A stretch of DNA of 8,427 bases from CAYJPA01 sp964371945 (GTDB lineage: Bacteria > Chloroflexota > Chloroflexia > Thermomicrobiales > UBA6265): assembly GCA_964371945.1 (NCBI GenBank), contig CAYJPA010000134.1:1-8427 (forward strand), given 5' to 3'. Within the stretch, counting starts at the first letter, position 1. Every line of letters begins with the position of its first letter. A program made the position numbers and the translations under genes. Below are positions 1 to 6,055 of this stretch, piece after piece. A model generated the notes under the pieces. The model saw only the letters and a list, made by a program, of their open reading frames with translations, was not told the DNA's origin and made no database searches.

Positions 1-1
1 C

Positions 2-100
2 AACGGATTGTTAAGCTCCGTCGCGCCGCAAGATCTCTATCAGACACCCGGCGGTTACCCGTCAAACACGCTCCGCTATTTGCGCCCGAAAATCAGTTAG
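2..100 (+). CDS. possible C-terminal end of an upstream gene (partial)
   Basis: A frame open from the left edge ends at a TAG at 98-100. Its last 32 codons read like protein, ending in ...GGYPSNTLRYLRPKIS, and about two thirds of third positions are G or C, as in the genes further right. I do not recognise the family. The fragment is too short to be sure: a second frame is also open until about 159. If real, it ends 194 bases before the next start, on the same strand. Confidence 0.25.
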   Translation, partial: NGLLSSVAPQDLYQTPGGYPSNTLRYLRPKIS

Positions 101-169
101 GCGCAATTACCCGCTCAGCGCGGCCTGGCTCAAACGACCCGTTAACATCGGACTCCTAGTTGCACGCCA

Positions 170-290
170 ACCGGCTCCCGATTTACGCCGCCTTCCGAAC
201 AGTTCGATCACTAGCGACGGCCAGGCAACGGCGATATCAATCGCCCCGGCATTCGTGCACCCAACGCGGAAGAGCCAATAGGGAGCCGGT
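170..290 (+). promoter_or_regulatory. inverted-repeat leader covering a ribosome binding site
   Basis: ACCGGCTCCC at 170-179 is the exact reverse complement of GGGAGCCGGT at 281-290. Between them a 6-bp hairpin (GGCGAT at 230-235, loop ATCA, ATCGCC at 240-245) could fold on its own. The right arm overlaps the Shine-Dalgarno sequence AGGGAG (280-285), which lies 9 bases before the ATG at 295. If transcribed as one leader, pairing of the long arms would hide the ribosome binding site. The repeats and the overlap are seen directly; a regulatory role is inference. No convincing -10/-35 pair was found in 101-294. Confidence 0.35.
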
Positions 291-294
291 CGGA

Positions 295-1899
295 ATGACG
301 AATACCTACGATGCATTGGTCGTCGGGGGCGGACACAACGGGCTGGTCAGCGCGTGCTATCTGGCCAAGGCCGGATTCTCGGTCTGCATTCTGGAGCGTT
401 GCCACGAAGTCGGAGGTGCGGCCTTGCCCAGGAGATTCATCCGGGCTTCCGCCTTTCCGAGGGCTCATACGTGCTTGCACTCATGCCGCGCAAAATCCTC
501 ACGGATCTGGGCGCCTGGGATGGCGTTCAGCTCATCGGACGCAATCCACGATTCTTCATGCCCTTCCCGGACGGTCGATCCCTGACCGCGTGGGAGGAAG
601 AAGATCGATTCCTCGAGGAGATCGCGAAGTTCTCAAAGAAGGACGCGGCGAGCTATCCCCGCTACGATGCTTTCGTGGAAAAGGCCACGGAGACCATGGA
701 TCGATTCATTCTCCGCAATCCCCCGAGCTTTGCCGAGTTCGCGGCCGAGCTCAGAACGCTGGAGGAAGCACGGATCTTTCAAAGGATGATTCTCGGTTCC
801 GCGGCGGATGTCGCAGAGTACTTGTTCCAGAGCGAGCAAATGCAGGCGGTCGCCTGCGCGTTCGGCCTGATCGGCACGTTTCGAGGACCTCGTGATGCCG
901 GGCCGGCCTACGTCAAGCTCTACCACTCGAAGGGCAGGTCGACCGGCAAGCGCGGTCAGTGGGCATACGTCAAAGGCGCGATGGGCGCTGTCACCCAATC
1001 GCTGAAGCGCGTCGCCCTTTCGCTCGGGGTCACGATCCGCGCTGACGCTGAGTCGAGCAGATTTGCGTCGAAAACGGGCGCGCCACGGGCGCAACAACAG
1101 CGAATGGCGAGGAGCTCGATGCTCGACTGGTGCTCTCAAATGCGGACCTATTGCGAACCTATCTGAAGCTCGTCGACCGCGAAAAGCTGCCCACCGGTTT
1201 CATTTCCGGCATTGAGGCGATCCAAATTTCATCCCACGTAATGAAAATCAATCTTGTGCTCGAGGAGTTGCCCAGATATTCGGCACTCTCAACCAATAAT
1301 CAGCGGCACTCTCACACCGGAGGCGTCTTCATCGGTCCCAGCATCGATTATTTGCAAAGTGCTTACGAACAGTGCCGAGCGGGACAGCCTGCCGACCGTC
1401 CGTTCTTCAGCGTCCACACGCGGTCGGCGGTCGATCCGTCGGTCGCGCCTGCAGGCAAGGCGACGCTGTCGATCTTCACGCGGTACTTTCCATATGATCT
1501 GGCTGAAGGAGCCTGGGAAGAGCGGCGGGAAGAGATCGCGGACAAGGCAATGGCTCGCGTCGCCGAATTCGCGCCCAATGTGTCCGGTGCGGTCATTGCG
1601 CGGCAAGTTCTAACGCCGCCGGATGTCGAAGCGCGGTTCGGGCTTACTGGCGGACACATTTTCCAGGGTGAGCTCGTGCCAGATCAGGCATTCGATCTCA
1701 GACCCGTTCCTGGTTCGAAGGATTACGAGGGTCCGATCAGCGGACTCTATCTGTGCGGTTCCGGCGCGTGGCCTGGCGGCTGCGTCATGGGGCACCGGGC
1801 CACAACGCTGCCCACGAGGCGATCGCGAACCGAACGCCGGGCATTATTCGCAGAGTTTTCCGGGCAATTCACGACGCCCGGGTAGCACGGATCTCCTGA
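295..1899 (+). pseudogene. phytoene-dehydrogenase-like (PYROXD2-like) FAD oxidoreductase, three frameshifts
   Basis: A full-length FAD-dependent oxidoreductase of the phytoene desaturase/PYROXD2 type can be read from ATG 295 (SD AGGGAG, 9-base spacer) to TGA 1897, about 535 residues, near the family's usual length. The N-terminus has the FAD-binding Rossmann motif GGGHNG at residues 11-16, with Glu34 at the end of strand 2 for the ribose. The middle has a segment ending LVLSNAD, typical of the family, and the C-terminus has the second FAD motif, LYLCGSGAWPGG followed by APGHNAAHEA. The reading must change frame three times: near 424-426, near 1050-1052 and near 1790-1792. Each is explained by one missing base, and the three together restore the frame. 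No other internal stops appear in the reconstructed frame. Family members oxidise polyisoprenoid or related substrates; the substrate here cannot be told. It is either a recent pseudogene or a gene with sequencing deletions. The family call is secure; its functional state is not. Confidence 0.85.
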
Positions 1900-2032
1900 G
1901 CGGCCCCGATTGCGCATCAATGCGTTCGTTATACCTACCACCGCTCCATTGCCAACACCCAAACCGCCTCCCGTGCAGAATTCCGCACAATCAGCGACCA
2001 TTCAAGCAGGCTCGACCGAAGTATTGGGGACC

Positions 2033-2557
2033 ATGGACGAATTACTCGACGAAGAGTTACAAGAAGAGCTGGTGGAAGTCGACCTCGATCGGCTTACTCC
2101 ATGTGCCCGTGCCGCGTTCGATGCCGCCGCGGCACATGCGCGTGAATTGGGCGATGCTTTCATCGGAACCGATCACGTCTTGCTCGGTCTGGCGCTGATC
2201 GAGGCCGGCGCGGCAAGCCGCGTGTTAACGGCGCTCAAAGCCTCCGCGGAGCGGCTGACATCGACGATGCACTTCATCCGTGGGGGTGGACAGACCTCGC
2301 TCGAAGGTGAAGTCGAGCAGGCTTACAGCCCTCGACTGGTTCGGGTTCTCGAGCTCGCGGCCAAAGATGCTGCCAAGCGCAATCACTCCGAAATCGGAAC
2401 ATTGCACGTTCTCGCCGGACTACTCCGCGAACGAACGGGCTTGGCCGCGTTTCTTCTGGAGTCGCCTGGTGTCGGCCATGGACGCGCGGGCAGCGCCATC
2501 ACCCTCGCGCACCGAGAGGGTTGGCACGACGAAGATCTTAGCGCGAAACAGGGGTAG
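2033..2557 (+). CDS. stand-alone Clp N-domain protein (two Clp repeats)
   Basis: This 174-residue protein carries two copies of the Clp N-terminal repeat and nothing else. Repeat one covers about residues 23-75 (FIGTDHVLLGL) and repeat two about 99-150 (EIGTLHVLAGL), with a glycine-rich linker between. In ClpC and ClpA this double-repeat domain binds substrates and adaptors in front of the AAA+ unfoldase rings. Here the AAA+ modules are absent, so the protein may act as an adaptor or a binding competitor, as proposed for other free-standing members; this is inference. The first 20 residues are strongly acidic. I chose ATG 2033, just before the acidic stretch, although the upstream GGGGA is only two bases away. 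An in-frame TTG at 1910 would add 41 proline-rich, low-complexity residues. The gene follows the FAD oxidoreductase after 133 bases and is convergent with the M24 peptidase. The stop codon lies inside the terminator stem. Confidence 0.82.
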   Translation: MDELLDEELQEELVEVDLDRLTPCARAAFDAAAAHARELGDAFIGTDHVLLGLALIEAGAASRVLTALKASAERLTSTMHFIRGGGQTSLEGEVEQAYSPRLVRVLELAAKDAAKRNHSEIGTLHVLAGLLRERTGLAAFLLESPGVGHGRAGSAITLAHREGWHDEDLSAKQG

Positions 2558-2579
2558 CGCCGGCGGGACACTACCCCTG
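2549..2579. terminator. hairpin between convergent genes, probable two-way terminator
   Basis: CAGGGGTAG (2549-2557) and CTACCCCTG (2571-2579) form a perfect 9-bp stem with a 13-base GC-rich loop. The left arm contains the TAG stop of the Clp N-domain gene. The M24 peptidase gene ends 22 bases away on the other strand. Read on the minus strand the stem is followed by TTT, and on the plus strand by no T run. The position between converging stops fits a shared terminator, with weak U tracts. Confidence 0.6.
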
Positions 2580-2600
2580 CACGATGGTCTGATCCTGTTC

Positions 2601-3716
2601 CTAGTCCATGACCGTAAGATCGCGAGTTGCGTGGTTGATTCTGATTCCGCCCGTTTCGGTAACGACAACCGCGTCCTCGATCCGGACCCCGAATTTGCCC
2701 TCGATGTAGATCCCCGGCTCATCGCTGAAGACCATTCCCTCGGCCAGCGGCATTTGATTGCCGCCCACGAGATACGGCTCTTCGTGCACATCGAGACCTA
2801 ACCCGTGCCCCACCCGGTGGAGGAACCGCGGCCCGTAGCCGGCATCGGTAATGACCTTGCGTGCGACCTTGTCGAGCTCTTCGCACGGCACGCCCGGCTT
2901 GACCGCATCGAGCGTTGCCTGATTGGCGCGGCTGACGATGTCGTAAACCTTGCGGTACTCCTCGCTCGGCTCGCCGATGTAGACGGTCCGCGTCACATCC
3001 GAGTGGTACCCGTCGAGCGTTCCGCCCCAGTCGAAGATGACGGTATCCCCGGTCTGGATCGTGCGGTCGCCGGTGTGGTGATGCGGCGATGCGCTGTTCG
3101 GCCCGCTGGCGCAGATACCGAACCCGGCTTTCAATCCGCGCTTGAGCATCAAACCCTGCAATCTGGTCATCGCTTCCGTTTCGGTGAGGCCGGACAGCGG
3201 GCCGCCCTCGATGAGCTCGTGCCACGCCTCATCCGTCAGCCGCGCAACCTCGGTCATCCGCTCGATCTCGTACGCATCCTTCTGCATCCGCAACGCGCGC
3301 AAAACGTCGTTGGCGGAGGTCCAGGAGCCGTTCGGCACGGCTGTCTGGAGACGCAGCAGGAATACGCTCCAGAGCTGATCGGCAACGGCAAGCTGCTTGC
3401 CGGTCGCATCGCCGATCACCATCGCCACTAGTTCAGACGGCGCCTGCGTCTCCTCCCACTTCTCGATATTCGCCAGTTCCTGACGATTGAGCACGAGCGG
3501 CGACTCCAGCACCGGCACAACGTAGGTCGGTTTGCCTTGACTTGGAATGATCAAGAGATTCAGGCGTTCACTGAGGTGGGCGTCGAATCCGAAGAGATAG
3601 AAGAGATCGGACGACGGACCGATCAACAAGAAATCAATTCCGCGCGCGGTCATTTCCGCTTGAGCGCGTTTGATCCGGTCGCTGTAAACCGAAAGTGCAA
3701 TTCCACCGGATGCCAT
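2601..3716 (-). CDS. M24 family metallopeptidase (Xaa-Pro dipeptidase/aminopeptidase P-like)
   Basis: This 371-residue protein has the two-part layout of prolidase-type enzymes: a creatinase-like N-terminal domain (about 1-145) and a pita-bread catalytic domain (about 150-371). All five expected metal ligands are visible: Asp229 in FDWGG, Asp240 in SDVTRT, His304 in HRVGHGLGLD, Glu333 in SDEPGIY and Glu347 in GVRIEDAV. The PHHHTGDR segment near residue 212 is also typical. The family hydrolyses the bond next to proline in dipeptides or peptide N-termini in the cytoplasm; some members have other substrates, so the exact specificity is open. No signal peptide is seen. Two ATGs are possible, at 3740 and 3716. 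I chose 3716 because a near-perfect SD, GGAGGAG, sits 10 bases before it and would be coding if the upstream ATG were used. The gene is divergent from the hydroxyacid dehydrogenase and convergent with the Clp N-domain gene. It appears intact. Confidence 0.93.
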   Translation of the reverse strand: MASGGIALSVYSDRIKRAQAEMTARGIDFLLIGPSSDLFYLFGFDAHLSERLNLLIIPSQGKPTYVVPVLESPLVLNRQELANIEKWEETQAPSELVAMVIGDATGKQLAVADQLWSVFLLRLQTAVPNGSWTSANDVLRALRMQKDAYEIERMTEVARLTDEAWHELIEGGPLSGLTETEAMTRLQGLMLKRGLKAGFGICASGPNSASPHHHTGDRTIQTGDTVIFDWGGTLDGYHSDVTRTVYIGEPSEEYRKVYDIVSRANQATLDAVKPGVPCEELDKVARKVITDAGYGPRFLHRVGHGLGLDVHEEPYLVGGNQMPLAEGMVFSDEPGIYIEGKFGVRIEDAVVVTETGGIRINHATRDLTVMD

Positions 3717-3726
3717 GGTCGCCGAG

Positions 3727-3733
3727 CTCCTCC
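3727..3733 (-). promoter_or_regulatory. Shine-Dalgarno site that sets the M24 peptidase start
   Basis: On the minus strand GGAGGAG lies 10 bases before the ATG at 3716. It falls inside the first codons of a longer reading that starts at ATG 3740, and that upstream ATG has no such site. This argues for the shorter protein. Confidence 0.7.
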
Positions 3734-3824
3734 GTATCATCTGAAATCAAGAGTGTGGGTCGCGGCGCAGATTGCCGGCCGGAGCCACGCCGGATTCTAG
3801 CATCGCAATCACACCCCTCGGACA

Positions 3825-3868
3825 TACAATGCACGGGCAACGCGCAAAAAGCGGCTTGAATCGAGGGA
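3825..3868 (+). promoter_or_regulatory. possible -10 box and ribosome binding site of the hydroxyacid dehydrogenase
   Basis: The 161 bases between the divergent starts (3717-3877) must hold promoters for both genes. TACAAT at 3825-3830 is a good -10 match, but no clear -35 box lies 16-18 bases before it. GAGGGA at 3863-3868 is a clear Shine-Dalgarno sequence, 9 bases before the GTG start. A 5-bp inverted repeat (CCGGC 3775-3779, GCCGG 3789-3793) lies between the two genes and could be an operator or chance. The ribosome binding site is better supported than the promoter. Confidence 0.4.
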
Positions 3869-3877
3869 AGCAAGATC

Positions 3878-4945
3878 GTGGGTGGTTTTGGACAACAGCC
3901 CATCAAGACGGTGGTAATGATTTCGACGCCGCTCGAGCAGGAGCACGCCGAGCGGATCGCTGCCGTGGACCCCGATCGGGTGGAGTTGATCTACAGGCCC
4001 GACCTGATGCCGCCGGTTCGCTACATCGCGGATCACAACGGGATCGACGGCTGGAAACGAACGGACGAACAATCAACCGCGTGGCGCTCATTGCTCCAAC
4101 GCGCTGAGGTCCTGTGGGACTTCGCCTCGGTCGACGGACTGGGACCGTTCGAGCTCTCGCCAAACCTGAAATGGGTCCAAACAAGCTCGGCCGGAGTCGG
4201 CCAGATGGTCAAACGCCTTGGCGTCGCGGAAACCAATCTGCTCGTTACCACCGCCAGCGGTGTTCACGCCGAACCATTGACCGATTTCGTCTTTGCGGTC
4301 CTGCTCTTTTATGAAAAACGCTTCTCGATGTTGCTTTCGCTGCAGCGTGAAAAGCGATGGGATCGCTTCTGCGGCGGAGAGCTGGCCGGCAAGACGATCG
4401 CGATCATCGGGCCGGGACGAATCGGACGTGAGATCGCGCGCATTGCGCACGCGTTCGGGATGACCGCGCATGCGATGCCCAGAACATTCCGGCCAGATCG
4501 CGCCGCGGAGCTCGGCGTCGATGCCGTCTTCCCCCGCGAACGCCTGCACGAAATGCTCGGCGGCGCGGATTACGTCGTGCTTTGCACGCCGCATACGCCC
4601 GACACCGAAGGACTCATCGGACGGGATGAGATCGCGGCGATGAAGGACGGCGTGGTGCTGATCAATATCGCCCGGGGCGTGGTGATCGACGAAACGGCGA
4701 TGATCGAAGCACTGCAAAACGGCAAGATCGCGTTCGCCGGCCTCGATGTCTTCACCACCGAGCCGTTGCCGGACGAGTCGCCGCTTTGGGAGCTCCCAAA
4801 TGTGCTGATCAACCCACATTCGGCGAGCACGGCCTATTCCGAGAATCGAAAGGTCACCGATATCTTTTGCCGCAATCTTCGACTCTACCTGGACAGAAAT
4901 TTCTCAGAGATGTCGCCGTTGCTCGACAAACATCGGATGTATTAG
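3878..4945 (+). CDS. D-2-hydroxyacid dehydrogenase family protein
   Basis: This 355-residue protein is a complete member of the D-isomer-specific 2-hydroxyacid dehydrogenase family, which reduces 2-oxoacids such as glyoxylate, hydroxypyruvate or pyruvate with NAD(P)H. The Rossmann motif GPGRIG is at 178-183. The catalytic set is present: Arg266 in INIARGVVID, Glu295 in FTTEPLPDE and His314 in INPHSAS. At the end of strand 2, where NAD enzymes usually carry Asp, the sequence is AHAMPRTFRPDR with Arg202 and Arg205, which suggests NADPH preference (inference). The N-terminal half of the substrate domain is divergent, so the substrate cannot be assigned. The start is GTG 3878, chosen because GAGGGA lies 9 bases upstream; an ATG at 3917 lacks a comparable site and would trim the first 13 residues. 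It is divergent from the M24 peptidase and convergent with the DUF4013-like gene, with only 32 bases between stops. Confidence 0.93.
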   Translation: MGGFGQQPIKTVVMISTPLEQEHAERIAAVDPDRVELIYRPDLMPPVRYIADHNGIDGWKRTDEQSTAWRSLLQRAEVLWDFASVDGLGPFELSPNLKWVQTSSAGVGQMVKRLGVAETNLLVTTASGVHAEPLTDFVFAVLLFYEKRFSMLLSLQREKRWDRFCGGELAGKTIAIIGPGRIGREIARIAHAFGMTAHAMPRTFRPDRAAELGVDAVFPRERLHEMLGGADYVVLCTPHTPDTEGLIGRDEIAAMKDGVVLINIARGVVIDETAMIEALQNGKIAFAGLDVFTTEPLPDESPLWELPNVLINPHSASTAYSENRKVTDIFCRNLRLYLDRNFSEMSPLLDKHRMY

Positions 4946-4977
4946 GCAGCCCGGAGCCAACATCGCGACGCTCAAAA

Positions 4978-5676
4978 TCAATAGCGGTAGCCCATCTCGG
5001 CGTTGCGGAGCGCAACCGTACGTCGTGACCATTCGTACGCCTGCGCGATCAAGTGTGTCTTGATCGTCAACCCGTAAACCCAGATCACGGTTGTGGCAGC
5101 CAGGGTGGCTCCGACATCCCAACCACCGTGCAGCGGCAGCACCCAAACCAGCCCGTACGGTCCTTCGGTCACCAGAAAACCGATCAGGGCGTAGCTGATC
5201 CAGATCGCCGGCTCAGAGCGCAGTAACGACCAAAAGTTCGACAGGCTGAATCCACCGCCGAATGTTCCGGTCAACGCAAATCGAAGGAGAACGACGCTGG
5301 TGACCACCGACGACGCAACCGCGACCAGCAGCGACGAAGGTCCCTGCAGGGCTTGCACGATCGCGGGCGCCACCGCGCTTGCGTTTTCCGCTTGCGCCGC
5401 GAACAGTGGCATTCCCAGCAGCGCGACCGCCAATCCGCAGATCATCGTGACCAGAAGGACGCGAACGCCTTCCCAGCAGAGCTCCCAACCGAGTTTGACC
5501 TCGGGCAATTCCGATTCGCTCCCGCCATTCGCGATCTGGCGGAGACAAAGATTCGCGTAGCCCATCGCCCAGAGCTGCCCGATGACTGGCACCGGCGAAA
5601 CCAGCGCAATCACCCCGATCTTGCGCGGCCACTGCCTGTCGGCAAAGATGTAGGTTGAGGCTCTTCTCAGATTCAT
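4978..5676 (-). CDS. DUF4013-like multi-pass membrane protein
   Basis: This 232-residue protein resembles the DUF4013 family, of unknown function. The N-terminus shows the family pattern: a short amphipathic YIFADRQWPRK, a hydrophobic span with small residues and prolines (about 19-46), then an ELPE segment before a soluble stretch. Further hydrophobic spans lie near 73-95, 112-140, 156-182 and 186-213, giving about five membrane segments. The C-terminus is hydrophilic and rich in Arg and Tyr. There is no cleavable signal peptide and no catalytic motif. The start is ATG 5676, with AGGA (5683-5686) six bases upstream. A TTG two codons earlier would put that site too close. The gene stands alone: it converges on the hydroxyacid dehydrogenase and diverges from the HAD-SerA gene across a long non-coding gap. 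Its role cannot be inferred from the neighbours. The DUF match is from recognition of the pattern, not a search. Confidence 0.82.
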   Translation of the reverse strand: MNLRRASTYIFADRQWPRKIGVIALVSPVPVIGQLWAMGYANLCLRQIANGGSESELPEVKLGWELCWEGVRVLLVTMICGLAVALLGMPLFAAQAENASAVAPAIVQALQGPSSLLVAVASSVVTSVVLLRFALTGTFGGGFSLSNFWSLLRSEPAIWISYALIGFLVTEGPYGLVWVLPLHGGWDVGATLAATTVIWVYGLTIKTHLIAQAYEWSRRTVALRNAEMGYRY

Positions 5677-5731
5677 CGACAATCCTGCGACGCGGCAATC
5701 ACGCCGGACCCTACTTACTGCAGAGTAAAAC

Positions 5732-5748
5732 GAATTCCAACGGAATTC
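5732..5748. repeat. short perfect inverted repeat, possible operator
   Basis: GAATTCC (5732-5738) and GGAATTC (5742-5748) are perfect complements separated by AAC. The spacing suits either a tight hairpin or a binding site for a dimeric regulator. It starts 56 bases before the DUF4013-like start on that gene's strand. The function is inferred from position only. Confidence 0.4.
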
Positions 5749-5760
5749 ATCAAAGAATAC

Positions 5761-5823
5761 GAGGGAACTTCGTCCTGAGATTCACGAGACTGACGGCAGC
5801 TTTTTCATTCCGACCGTTCCCTC
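5761..5823. repeat. 8-bp inverted repeat enclosing 47 bases
   Basis: GAGGGAAC (5761-5768) pairs perfectly with GTTCCCTC (5816-5823). Inside, CGTC (5771-5774) can pair with GACG (5792-5795). The layout is that of a closing stem with inner structure. No known riboswitch class was recognised on either strand. Confidence 0.35.
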
Positions 5824-6055
5824 TTCGCTGCAAAGCGCTCGACCGTGTAGCGCGGAAGATATGAATTGCCCAACTTCGATTGGTGCTGGGCGACCACCAG
5901 TGATACGCTCCTCAAATCGTACCCAGCTGTGGACCGCGATTAGCCATTCTTGAGCGTGTATCGATTACTCTTGCGTCGTGCGCGGCGTGTTTTCGCGTTT
6001 GTTCATCGCCGTTCAGCCCGCGCCGCCATTGCGTACCGAATACTGGGGGTCGTCG

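Larger units (their letters stand above)
5677..6055. other. non-coding divergent region with several inverted repeats
   Basis: This 379-base gap separates two divergent starts and looks less GC-rich than the genes. I see no convincing gene: short open frames here lack ribosome binding sites and protein-like composition. It holds inverted repeats in series: TTACT/AGTAA (5715-5728), GAATTCC/GGAATTC (5732-5748), GAGGGAAC/GTTCCCTC (5761-5823), GCGCT/AGCGC (5835-5853), and a pair that cannot form together, GCCCA/TGGGC (5868-5891) and TGGTG/CACCA (5881-5899). These could be operators for either gene or a folded leader of the HAD-SerA gene. TGATAC at 5901-5906 is a weak -10 candidate. Promoters must lie here, but I cannot fix them. 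Confidence 0.5.

Noticed and set aside
1910..1935. TTGCGC and TATACC as a promoter for the Clp N-domain gene.
   Set aside because: The spacer is only 14 bases, too short for a normal sigma-70 promoter, and both boxes are imperfect.
2719..3431. Long open frames overlapping the M24 peptidase gene in other frames of both strands.
   Set aside because: They are shadows of a GC-rich gene: biased composition, no recognisable motifs, and complete overlap with a peptidase that has all five metal ligands.
3717..3740. The eight-residue upstream extension of the M24 peptidase starting at ATG 3740.
   Set aside because: The strong GGAGGAG site lies inside this extension and is correctly spaced for ATG 3716, while ATG 3740 has none.
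5655..5864. A 69-residue open frame on the plus strand in the divergent gap.
   Set aside because: It begins inside the DUF4013-like gene's first codons on the opposite strand, has no ribosome binding site and shows no protein family character.
5929..5938. GTGGACCGCG resembles the conserved T-box element of tRNA-sensing leaders upstream of an amino-acid gene.
   Set aside because: It lacks the variable base between TGG and ACCGCG, the preceding AGG and the pairing GTCCCT partner downstream. No Stem I or specifier loop could be recognised.
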